From: Verrucomicrobiota bacterium
GTDB taxonomy: Bacteria > Verrucomicrobiota > Verrucomicrobiia > Limisphaerales > UBA1412
DNA length: 15,390 bases
Assembly: GCA_017557085.1 (NCBI GenBank)
Contig: JAFZAR010000274.1
Span: forward strand, 1-15,390
Direction: 5' to 3'
In this document: positions 6,323-13,448 of the stretch, in pieces
How the letters are laid out: every line of letters starts with the position of its first letter
Position numbering within the stretch: the first letter of the stretch is position 1
The notes under the pieces: model-generated
Told to the model about the DNA's origin: nothing
Databases searched by the model: none
The model's input: only the letters and a program-made list of their open reading frames with translations
Program-made: the position numbers and the translations under genes

Positions 6323-7933
6323 TCAGATCCTGACTTTTCGCCACTGTTTTATCCGGCTTTCGTTGTGATAGCGGTTCACTGCCGTCACGCCGTACATATA
6401 ATTCCGGGTCCCGTTTCGGTAAATGATCTCGAATGAGGTATCGCGGGTCGTCCCCACGATATTTTTCGGATCGTTGATATCCATGGGCGCACCCTCCGGC
6501 ACACGGTAGATCACAAAATATTCCGCGTCATTGGGATTGCGCTGATTCATGGCCGCCGACCACTCCAAAAGGTACCCCACCTCAGTTTTCCTGAGCGACA
6601 GATTCCGAATCTCGTCCGGAGCTTCCTGGTTCATCTTGGTATAGGCCGGGATCAGCGCCGGATAGCGGTGGTAATTCGTGCGCAGCTGATCGGCAATGCC
6701 GCCGGTATTGTGCAGGACCTCATTCGCAGGCCAGAAGCAATTCCCGGAAATGTGCTTCAGGCTACGCGTCATTTCCATCTTTTCCTGAAGCTCTTTCATA
6801 TCCATGGTGCGCTTTACGTTCTGACCGATATAGAGATGGCGGTCATAAGCGTTCCGGTCCCACCAGTGCACCAGCGTGGTGTAATCCGCCAGCTTGTGTC
6901 CGATCTCCCAGTAAACCTGCGGCATGCAGTAATCTATCCAGCCGGATTTGACCCACTTGATCACATCGGCGTACAGATCGTCATAATTCTGGAGGCCGTT
7001 CGTATCGCTGCCGGAGCCGTCCGGTGTGCTGGCCTTGTTGCGGTAGATGCCAAAGGGACTGATCCCGAAACGCACCCACGGTTTTGTATCGAGCAGAGTC
7101 TGCTTGATCTCATAGATCAGGCGGTCCACATTGTCTCTGCGCCAGTCGTTCCGCTGATTCTCTTTCCAGCCGGCCTTCAGACCGTACTTCCGGAAGCTGG
7201 CATCATCGGGAAACGGCACATCTTTGGCGGGATACGGATAGAAATAGTCATCAAAGTGGATCGCGTCCACATCATACCGGGTGACGATATCCTTGATCAC
7301 CTTGCAGATGAACTTGCGGTTGTCGGGAATGCCCGGATCAAACACGATCAGGTCTCTGTACTTGATGAAACGCCAGGGTTCTTTTTTATAGAGATGATTG
7401 GGAGCAAAGATGGACTCACCATTTGAAGCGCTGGCCCGATAAGGATTCAGCCAGGCGTGCAGCTCCATGTTCCGCTTGTGGCATTCCCGGATCATGAAGT
7501 CCAGGGGATCCCACATCGGCGAAGGGGCTTTGCCCTGCTTGCCCGTCAAAAAGCGGCTCCAGGGTTCATACTTGGAGGCATACCATGCGTCGGCTTCCGG
7601 ACGCACCTGGAAAATGATCGCGTTGATGCCGCATTTTTTCAAAAAGTCCAGCTTGCGGATGAAATCCCGCTGCATTTCCACCGGAGTCATTTGGGCATAC
7701 TCGTCCTGGAATACCGTCTGGATCCAAGCACCGCGGAATTCCCGCTTGGGGATCTGGATGTTTTCCACCGGGTGTCCGGGCGGAACGTGCGGTCTCGGCT
7801 TCAGCTGCATCCCGGGATGATGACCCGGCTGCGGTCTCGGCTCCTGCTGAGAGGTGCAGGAAGAAACACTGACCAGAACAGCCGCCAGTAAACTCAGAAC
7901 AAAACCAACTTGAAAAAATTTATATTTTTTCAT
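6323..7933 (-). CDS. Lipoprotein, glycosyl hydrolase-like family 10 (GHL10/DUF187)
   Basis: 536 residues. Residues 1-26 are a lipoprotein signal (MKKYKFF, hydrophobic core, V-S-S-C lipobox with C26), followed by a Pro/His-rich spacer (30-58). The GHL10 TIM-barrel signature follows: REFRGAWIQTVFQDEY (64-79), a helix ending CGINAIIFQVRPEADAWY (101-118), ELHAWLNPYRA (157-167) and DVDAIHFDDYFYPYP (221-235), where the D228-D229 pair is strongly conserved in the family. About 440-536 is a fibronectin-III-like C-terminal domain. The family belongs to the GH superfamily and at least some members are thought to cleave cell-envelope or other polysaccharides; substrate and catalytic residues are uncertain. 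It lies 62 nt after the glycosyltransferase operon with a possible promoter in that gap, so it may be read both ways. An envelope location is expected from the lipobox. Confidence 0.92.
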   Translation of the reverse strand: MKKYKFFQVGFVLSLLAAVLVSVSSCTSQQEPRPQPGHHPGMQLKPRPHVPPGHPVENIQIPKREFRGAWIQTVFQDEYAQMTPVEMQRDFIRKLDFLKKCGINAIIFQVRPEADAWYASKYEPWSRFLTGKQGKAPSPMWDPLDFMIRECHKRNMELHAWLNPYRASASNGESIFAPNHLYKKEPWRFIKYRDLIVFDPGIPDNRKFICKVIKDIVTRYDVDAIHFDDYFYPYPAKDVPFPDDASFRKYGLKAGWKENQRNDWRRDNVDRLIYEIKQTLLDTKPWVRFGISPFGIYRNKASTPDGSGSDTNGLQNYDDLYADVIKWVKSGWIDYCMPQVYWEIGHKLADYTTLVHWWDRNAYDRHLYIGQNVKRTMDMKELQEKMEMTRSLKHISGNCFWPANEVLHNTGGIADQLRTNYHRYPALIPAYTKMNQEAPDEIRNLSLRKTEVGYLLEWSAAMNQRNPNDAEYFVIYRVPEGAPMDINDPKNIVGTTRDTSFEIIYRNGTRNYMYGVTAVNRYHNESRIKQWRKVRI

Positions 7934-7947
7934 AATCCGACAAAAAA

Positions 7948-7976
7948 ATACTAAATACTTTTAAAAAAGAAAACAA
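7948..7976 (-). promoter_or_regulatory. Possible promoter of the GHL10 gene
   Basis: On the minus strand TTGTTT (7976-7971), a 17-nt spacer and TAGTAT (7953-7948) lie in the AT-rich 62-nt gap after the GT4 gene. The -10 box ends 14 nt before the ATG, predicting an almost leaderless mRNA. The T-rich composition makes chance matches likely. Confidence 0.35.
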
Positions 7977-7995
7977 AAAACACGACTTGCCCTGT

Positions 7996-9144
7996 TTACA
8001 GCAATGTCTGATACATCTCCAGAGTGCGTCGCGCCAGCACCGGCAAAGAAGCGTTCTCCTCCACACGACGATGCATGGCCTCGCGTTCCGTGATCGGCAA
8101 ATCCAGTCCCTTCTTATAAACCCGTTCCATCGCCGCGGCCAGCGCTTCCACATCCTCCGGCGGCACCAGTTCCCCTTGCCCAACAATGCGGAACGCTTCG
8201 GGTATCCCGTCCAGCTCGGACGCGATGACCGGACGGCCGCAGGCAAAGGCTTCCAGCAGCACCAGTCCAAAAGATTCCGTCCCGATCGCCGGATGCACCA
8301 AGCAGTTGATCGTGTTCATCACCCTGGGCATATCATGACAGTAAGGAGTCAGAAACGCTTTTCCCTGCAGTCCCAGCCGCTCGATATCCTGCTGCAAAGT
8401 TCTGCCCAAAGCTCCCCTTCCGATAATGAGGAACCGCGCGTTGGGCAAAAGCCGATGGACCTTGGCCGCGGCCTTCAAAAACTCACGCTGCCCCTTACCT
8501 CTGGGATATTCATAGCTGCCGACTACGGCAAAAAGGAAATGCTCAGGCCCCACCTGCCACTCGGAACGCAGCAGCAAATCATTGCCGCGAAGGTGAAAAC
8601 GATCCGTATCGATCGCGCAGGGGATCACTTTTATCTTAGAAGTATTCCCATACAGACGGGGACGATGGTGACGCTCCGCCTCCGGTGAATCCGGGTCGTC
8701 AAAACCGTGTTTCATGACCAGCTCTGTAAATTGGGAGACCGCGATCACCTGATCGCACAGGCTCAGCAGGAGCAGACGGCTGGGCAGTGAACGAGGACTT
8801 TTTGCCAAATGCCTGGTGAAAACGATTTTAGGCCGCTTGAGAGACATCATCACCGAGAGAAAAGTCGGCCAGTAATCCCGGCCATGGTGCGCATGGATGA
8901 TATCATATCCGCCTCGGCGTATCTCACGGGCAACAGCTCGCATAAAGTGTATCTTGAGAGGCCCTTCCGGCGGAGTCACGATCTGCGGGATCTGATTCGC
9001 TTGTATCTGCGGCTCGAACTCCCGGCCTCCCGGCCCCATCAGTTGGGCATCTACACCCAGCTTGCGGAGTCCGGCGACCAGCTTGACACACTGATCGTCC
9101 GTTCCACCGCCGCGAAGCATCGTATTGAGATGGAGCACACGCAT
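7996..9144 (-). CDS. Glycosyltransferase family 4 (GT-B)
   Basis: 382 residues with the two Rossmann-like halves of a GT4 enzyme. The N-terminal half has MRVLHLNTMLRGGGTDDQCV (1-20, acceptor side with a Gly-rich loop), DIIHAHHGRDYW (81-92) and VIAVSQFT. The C-terminal half has KVIPCAIDTDRF (172-183), FAVVGSYEYPRGKGQREFL (205-223), a GRGALG loop and the E-x7-E motif, E290 to E298 in GTESFGLVLLEAFACGRPVI, which binds the nucleotide sugar. Such enzymes transfer sugars with retention of configuration in LPS, capsule or exopolysaccharide assembly. A GAGGAGAAAGG sequence inside the end of the previous gene is a plausible SD; the gap to that gene is 3 nt, so the two are cotranscribed. Donor and acceptor are unknown. 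Confidence 0.93.
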   Translation of the reverse strand: MRVLHLNTMLRGGGTDDQCVKLVAGLRKLGVDAQLMGPGGREFEPQIQANQIPQIVTPPEGPLKIHFMRAVAREIRRGGYDIIHAHHGRDYWPTFLSVMMSLKRPKIVFTRHLAKSPRSLPSRLLLLSLCDQVIAVSQFTELVMKHGFDDPDSPEAERHHRPRLYGNTSKIKVIPCAIDTDRFHLRGNDLLLRSEWQVGPEHFLFAVVGSYEYPRGKGQREFLKAAAKVHRLLPNARFLIIGRGALGRTLQQDIERLGLQGKAFLTPYCHDMPRVMNTINCLVHPAIGTESFGLVLLEAFACGRPVIASELDGIPEAFRIVGQGELVPPEDVEALAAAMERVYKKGLDLPITEREAMHRRVEENASLPVLARRTLEMYQTLL

Positions 9145-9147
9145 CGC

Positions 9148-10137
9148 CTATCCCTTTCTCCTCTTGTAAAGCCCTAAGCGGTAAAGCGGTGCCAGCAAAA
9201 AGTATCGGTAAAATTCCGGTCGGGGCAACGCCCGCGCCAGCATCCCCAAGGAAAGCCGGGGAAAAGCGGTCATGATCTCATAAGAAACGCTCCACTTTTT
9301 GATTTGCGAAACAATCAGCCTCTCGATGCGCAGCAGTTCGGAACGGCGTTCCGGAGATACTCTTAAAATATGATGCAAATCAATAAGATATTGTGAATAT
9401 GCCTGAACAAACCAGGCATCCCGGTGGATGGCTCGCTTGCGGTAATCCTTCACCAGATCATCCGCCGCGGGCGCGTTGGTCGTGCTGGCATTGTGAGTCC
9501 GGTACTGCACCAGCACTTCCGGCAGCGGAGCGATCTTCCCCATCAGCAATGCCCTGAAAGCGATGATATTATCCCAACCTCCAAACACGGGCGGAATCGG
9601 TGAGAAACTATCTGAAACCACTCGTCTCCAGGCTGTTACTGCTCCAAAAGGGATCCGTATCCGACGGCGGATATCCGCCAGGGTACGGGCTTTTTTGCGG
9701 GCATCTTTCTTAAAATTCTTGTACTTTCCCAGAACTTTTCCGTTCGAGTCTATCGGCTCGTGACGGCTCCAGACCATCATTGTCTGAGGTCCCTGTTTTT
9801 CAAAAAAATCCACAATACGCTGGACCCGGTTCGGCAGTGAAATGTCATCTCCGTCATTCCAAACGATGATCTCCCCCGCAGCCAATTGGATCGCCTTGCC
9901 CGCGCCGCCGCCGATCCCCAGATTACGTTCATTGCGGTTCAGCGTCAGACGATGCGGTCCGGCATAAGAAGCGGCCTCGGTCTGAACGATCTCCCAGGTC
10001 CGATCCGTGCTGGCATCATCAGAAACGACGATCTCCAGATGGGGATAGGTCTGGGCAAATGCGGCCCGAAGTGTCTGCCGGATAAAAGCCTCCTGATTAT
10101 AGGTAACAATGACCAGTGAACAAAGGGGAAAACTCAT
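9148..10137 (-). CDS. Glycosyltransferase family 2 (GT-A)
   Basis: 329 residues. The GT-A nucleotide-binding fold opens with CSLVIVTYNQEAFIRQTL (6-23) and EIVVSDDASTDRTWEI (35-50, D40/D41 contacting UDP or TDP). NLGIGGGAGKAI (72-83) and the metal-binding DGD (95-97) in WNDGDDIS follow. About 174-215 hold the acceptor-side residues including VFGGWDNIIAF. The C-terminal 230-329 is basic and partly hydrophobic, consistent with peripheral membrane attachment. The start overlaps the previous gene's stop as ATGA (10137-10134), and an AGGAAGGA sequence provides an SD, so translational coupling is likely. It acts with its neighbours in surface glycan assembly (inferred from context); the sugar is unknown. 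Confidence 0.92.
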   Translation of the reverse strand: MSFPLCSLVIVTYNQEAFIRQTLRAAFAQTYPHLEIVVSDDASTDRTWEIVQTEAASYAGPHRLTLNRNERNLGIGGGAGKAIQLAAGEIIVWNDGDDISLPNRVQRIVDFFEKQGPQTMMVWSRHEPIDSNGKVLGKYKNFKKDARKKARTLADIRRRIRIPFGAVTAWRRVVSDSFSPIPPVFGGWDNIIAFRALLMGKIAPLPEVLVQYRTHNASTTNAPAADDLVKDYRKRAIHRDAWFVQAYSQYLIDLHHILRVSPERRSELLRIERLIVSQIKKWSVSYEIMTAFPRLSLGMLARALPRPEFYRYFLLAPLYRLGLYKRRKG

Positions 10138-10937
10138 GACGGAGTATCCTTCCTATTTGACTTTGGAGGAATGAATGTTTTACTGTAGCGGACTGCCGCC
10201 GCGAAACCAGCACTCCACGCGATGAAATACCCCTGCCAGCCGTCTAAAAAGCCTAATTTCAAGATATATCCGCGGAAAAAACGATAGAAAGGTCTGAAAC
10301 CGAGATTCAAAATGCTCGGACGCTTGCCCGACTCATGAAAATGCTGCACAAATGCCTGGCTGTAAGGGGTGATCTTGGCGATCATCTTATCCAGGCTTTC
10401 ACTGGTGTAGTGGAGCAGATTCGATTTGAGACGACCGATCTTCCCGTTCACCTGCAAGTGATCATGCGGATTGACCCCTCCCCAGCAGGCATGGCCCCGC
10501 TTCCACAGACGGAGCTGACGATCCGGGTACCAATCGCCATGACGGATCCAGCGCCCTTCCAGCTGGGTCAGCCGAGGGAACTCAAAAGCGTCAAAAACGG
10601 AAGTCTTGGAGGGATCCTGGAGAGTGCGAACAATTTCCGCTCGCAATTCCTCCGAAACGACTTCATCCGCATCCAGTCCTAATATCCAAGGCTGAGTGGC
10701 TTTTTCAGCAGCGCTGTTCTTCTGGGCGATGTGCCCTTTCCAAGGTTCGCGATAGACTTTGGCGCCATACTCCTCGGCAATGCGATCGGTACCGTCGGCA
10801 ACATCCTCATTTAAAACAACAATGATTTCCGATGCCAAACCCCGGACGCTTTCCAGCGCACCGCGGATCCGGTGGGCTTCCGCCCCGGAAATCATGCAGC
10901 AGCTTAAATTCAATTCACAATTCATAACATGAGACAT
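10134..10937 (-). CDS. WaaE/KdtX-like glycosyltransferase family 2
   Basis: 267 residues. The pattern is that of the small WaaE/KdtX LPS-core glycosyltransferases: LSCCMISGAEAHRIRGALES (11-30), a first strand with EIIVVLNEDVADGTDRI (37-53), VYREPWKGHIAQKNSA (61-76), WILGLDADEVVSEEL (84-98) with the D89-x-D91-E92 metal/donor motif, then RWIRHGDWYPDRQLRLWKRG in the acceptor region. WaaE adds glucose to heptose I in enterobacterial LPS core; here only the family, not the sugar, is supported. Residues 225-255 are hydrophobic. Alternative starts at M5 or M15 are possible, and no SD is seen at either early ATG. The gene begins 26 nt after the tandem STAS gene and overlaps the next GT2 by 4 nt. Confidence 0.9.
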   Translation of the reverse strand: MSHVMNCELNLSCCMISGAEAHRIRGALESVRGLASEIIVVLNEDVADGTDRIAEEYGAKVYREPWKGHIAQKNSAAEKATQPWILGLDADEVVSEELRAEIVRTLQDPSKTSVFDAFEFPRLTQLEGRWIRHGDWYPDRQLRLWKRGHACWGGVNPHDHLQVNGKIGRLKSNLLHYTSESLDKMIAKITPYSQAFVQHFHESGKRPSILNLGFRPFYRFFRGYILKLGFLDGWQGYFIAWSAGFAAAVRYSKTFIPPKSNRKDTPS

Positions 10938-10963
10938 GATTACGAATTACGAATCAAAACGCG

Positions 10964-11653
10964 TTAAAGTGCTTCCCAAACAGCCTCTTCTTCAGAATCA
11001 CACAGAGGGAACATATCGGCAAAACCGGAAATCTCCAGAATGTGCCGCACCGTTCCTTTGGGAACATAAATGGCCATCTTGCCGCCATTAGCCGCAAGCT
11101 CTTTGCCCAGAGCCAGAATGGCACACAATCCCGCGGAACTCATGTATTCCACCTCGGCAAAATTAAAAACAAAGTTCAGATTGCCAGCCTGTAACAGAGG
11201 CTCATAATAAGATTTGAATTCAGGCACGCGTTCCGCGTCCACACGGCCGCTGACACTGATGATCTTCACCTTGTTAGTAGGATCGCTGCGGATCGCCGCC
11301 GAAGAGGCTAAGTCTTTCTCTCCCAGCTGTCTCATTATGTCTTCCAGCTTGGTGAAGATGGGGAACATCTGATTGAAGCCCGAAAGCTCCAGGATCTGAT
11401 GGACCGTGCCGGGAGGAACACACAAAAAGATTTTGCCGTTCAGGGCCTTGACCTTCTTTCCAATAGAAAGGATACCGCAAAGTCCCGCCGAACTGAGATA
11501 TTCCAAGTTGGAGAAATCCAGGACGATCTGGTTCCCGTACTGACTCAGGACAGCATTGCAGCGTGATTCAAAATCAGACACTACATCCGCGTTCAAACGG
11601 CCTTCCACTTTCATGTGGGCCGCACCTAACATCTCGCTTACTTCGATCTGCAT
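10964..11653 (-). CDS. Tandem STAS-domain protein (two anti-sigma antagonist-like domains)
   Basis: 229 residues from ATG 11653; the frame continues to a TTG at 11689, but the ATG start fits the first STAS strand (MQIEVSEMLGAAHMKVEGRL). STAS 1 (1-108) has VLDFSNLEYLSSAGLCGIL, and STAS 2 (about 125-229) has FNFAEVEYMSSAGLCAILAL. Both keep the Ser that is phosphorylated in SpoIIAA/RsbV (S55 and S173 by alignment), with Ser instead of Asp before it, as is common in the SSAGL branch. The two domains also share PxGTVxxILExSGFxxMFP. STAS pairs in one chain are unusual for simple anti-anti-sigma factors. It is the first gene of the glycosyltransferase run (26-nt gap), so a regulatory link to glycan production is plausible, but kinase and phosphatase partners are not here. 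Confidence 0.9.
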   Translation of the reverse strand: MQIEVSEMLGAAHMKVEGRLNADVVSDFESRCNAVLSQYGNQIVLDFSNLEYLSSAGLCGILSIGKKVKALNGKIFLCVPPGTVHQILELSGFNQMFPIFTKLEDIMRQLGEKDLASSAAIRSDPTNKVKIISVSGRVDAERVPEFKSYYEPLLQAGNLNFVFNFAEVEYMSSAGLCAILALGKELAANGGKMAIYVPKGTVRHILEISGFADMFPLCDSEEEAVWEAL

Positions 11654-11669
11654 CGCAACAAGTACACTC

Positions 11670-11692
11670 GATTTGCCCCAAATGAGCAAATC
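11670..11692. repeat. Inverted repeat GATTTGC-N9-GCAAATC upstream of the STAS-GT operon
   Basis: A perfect 7-bp dyad with a 9-nt spacer, 17-39 nt before the ATG at 11653, in the 61-nt gap after the symporter stop. It could be an operator for the operon. On the plus strand it is followed by ATTTTTTC, which resembles a terminator, but nothing is transcribed toward it from the left. A weak TTGCTC-N17-TGTACT pair overlaps it on the minus strand. Confidence 0.4.
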
Positions 11693-11714
11693 ATTTTTTC
11701 AATTTTTTAAATTT

Positions 11715-13265
11715 TTATTTTCCGCCAAAGGCTTTGTCTATCAGTTTCTGATCCGGTGCCGGAGTCATCAGACTCACCACCGGCACTACGATCATGGGCA
11801 CGATCATCGAAATGGCACCTGCCACCGGGATGCCGGGGCTGCCCCACTTAATAAACAAAACAATGGAAATACCCAAACCGGAAATCATTCCGGCATAAGC
11901 ACCTGCCTTGGTCGTCCGTTTCCAGAACAGACCATAGACATACGGAGCCAGGAATGCGCCGCCCAGCGCACCCCAGGCAATCACCATCAGGTTCACGATG
12001 AAATTGATCTTCACCAAAGCCAGTAGCAATGAGACCAGCACGAACAACGCGCATAACAATCTCATATAAAGCATGGTGCGTTTTTCTTTCTTTTTCTGCT
12101 CCAGTGTGGAGAAAGTTCCGTAGATATCAATGGCGATGGCCGAGCTGGATACCAGCACCAGTGAGGAAAGACTGGACATGGAGGCCGAAAAGACCAGCAG
12201 CAAGATTAGAAGCACCAGCCACGCAGGCACATACGTTACAATAAAGTGAGGAATCAGGATATCCAGATTCAGTTTGCCGGTTTCGGTCATGATCGGTGCC
12301 AGATCCTCCGCTGAGGGGAAGAACAAGTGCGTCAGCGCGCCTGTGTAATAAGCACCGAAAGAAAGGATCAGGGAAAGCGTACCAGCAATGAAAACGATCC
12401 TCAGAACGTCTCGTTCATCCTTCATGGAGTAGAACTTCTGCACCATCTGAGGCAGCGCCCACGGACCAAAGCTCGTAATAAAGACCAGCGAGACCAGGAT
12501 CAGCCACCCGGCGAACAGTCCCCCGCTGTCGGCCGCCGACTTCAAAGCACCATCCGGCGTGAACAGATCCGGCATATTGACCGGAGCGCACAGCTGGTGG
12601 AACGTGGTAGCCAGACCGCCCTTCATGTGGATGAGCAGATAGACCATCAGCATCACTCCCAGGAACTCCACCAGACCGCGGATGAAATCGCTCACGGCCA
12701 CCGCAAAGTAACCGCCCATCACCAGATAAACACCGGTCAGCAGTGCCAGGAATATCAAAGCGTCACTGTAACCCAAACCCATGGTCTTCTGGAACAGGTA
12801 GCTCAGTCCCATGTAAACCGATGCGGAATAAGGCACTAAGAGACAGAAAATCGTGATGCCGGAAAGCACTTTCATCGGTTTGCTCCCGTAGCGTTCCGCC
12901 ATGAACTCAGGCATCGTCATCGCGTTGAGACGCGCCGTCATCACACGCGTTCGCTTGGCCAGCACCAGCCAGGCCAAGACCGTCCCTATCAATGTATTGC
13001 CTACAACGATCCAGAGAGTCTGGACACCAAAGCCCCAGCCTAATTTACCAGCATAACCAATGAAAATAACAGCGGAGAAATAACTGGTTCCGTAAGCGAA
13101 AGCGCTCATCCAGGGACCCAGCGAACGGTTCCCCAGGAAAAAGTCACCCACATTGTGAGTCCGTTTCATACACCAATATCCTATGCAAAGCATGACCAGT
13201 ACATAGGCGCAAACAATACCCGTATAGAGCAACGTGTGATTAGAAAAAGTACCTGAGTTTTCCAT
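11715..13265 (-). CDS. Sodium:solute symporter (SSS/PutP family)
   Basis: 516 residues with about 13 hydrophobic segments, the family layout and close to PutP length (502). Family marks include DFFLGNRSLGPWMSAFAYGT (41-60), TMPEFMAERYGS, GGYFAVAVSDFIRG and FSASMSSLSSLVLVSSSAIA (359-378), where S364/S365 align with the Na2-site Ser/Thr of E. coli PutP (S340/T341). The position of PutP Asp55, which helps bind Na+, is Y62 here (GTSYFSA), so proline specificity should not be assumed. It sits in the inner membrane and should couple Na+ entry to uptake of a small solute. Its own promoter lies at 13299-13327; there is no SD. The next gene starts 61 nt after its stop without a clear terminator, so readthrough into the STAS-GT operon is possible. 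Confidence 0.92.
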   Translation of the reverse strand: MENSGTFSNHTLLYTGIVCAYVLVMLCIGYWCMKRTHNVGDFFLGNRSLGPWMSAFAYGTSYFSAVIFIGYAGKLGWGFGVQTLWIVVGNTLIGTVLAWLVLAKRTRVMTARLNAMTMPEFMAERYGSKPMKVLSGITIFCLLVPYSASVYMGLSYLFQKTMGLGYSDALIFLALLTGVYLVMGGYFAVAVSDFIRGLVEFLGVMLMVYLLIHMKGGLATTFHQLCAPVNMPDLFTPDGALKSAADSGGLFAGWLILVSLVFITSFGPWALPQMVQKFYSMKDERDVLRIVFIAGTLSLILSFGAYYTGALTHLFFPSAEDLAPIMTETGKLNLDILIPHFIVTYVPAWLVLLILLLVFSASMSSLSSLVLVSSSAIAIDIYGTFSTLEQKKKEKRTMLYMRLLCALFVLVSLLLALVKINFIVNLMVIAWGALGGAFLAPYVYGLFWKRTTKAGAYAGMISGLGISIVLFIKWGSPGIPVAGAISMIVPMIVVPVVSLMTPAPDQKLIDKAFGGK

Positions 13266-13274
13266 ATATAATCA

Positions 13275-13289
13275 TTGCAAAAAATGCAA
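13275..13289. repeat. Inverted repeat TTGCA-A5-TGCAA in the symporter leader
   Basis: A 5-bp dyad with an A/T loop between the predicted transcription start and the symporter ATG. It could be a small operator or leader hairpin next to the start codon; evidence is limited to symmetry and position. Confidence 0.3.
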
Positions 13290-13298
13290 CAGCCCTTT

Positions 13299-13327
13299 AT
13301 TTTGACTCATTCCAAAAGCATTGTCAA
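13299..13327 (-). promoter_or_regulatory. Sigma70-type promoter for the symporter gene
   Basis: On the minus strand a perfect -35 TTGACA (13327-13322), a 17-nt spacer and CAAAAT (13304-13299, 4 of 6) lie 34 nt upstream of the symporter ATG. Confidence 0.65.
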
Positions 13328-13390
13328 TCACACGCTCGCTTTTGAGGCGATACGATTTTAAAAGAACCATGGATAAGCACAGTAATTTAT

Positions 13391-13427
13391 AAAAAAAAAC
13401 CCCGGCGGGGTGACCGTCGGGGGTTTT
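13391..13427 (-). terminator. Intrinsic terminator of the FGE-repeat gene
   Basis: A GC-rich hairpin (CCCC/GGGG and CGG/CCG arms, one bulge, short loop around TCACC) at 13398-13427 is followed on the minus strand by nine T (13399-13391). It lies 22 nt after the FGE stop codon. The plus strand also has TTTTGTTTTT, so it could work in both directions, but only the minus gene uses it here. Confidence 0.85.
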
Positions 13428-13448
13428 GTTTTTATCGTAATACGATCG

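Noticed and set aside
6668..7891. Long plus-strand ORFs opposite the GHL10 gene
   Set aside because: They are shadows of a well-supported GHL10 gene; the translations have no recognisable motifs.
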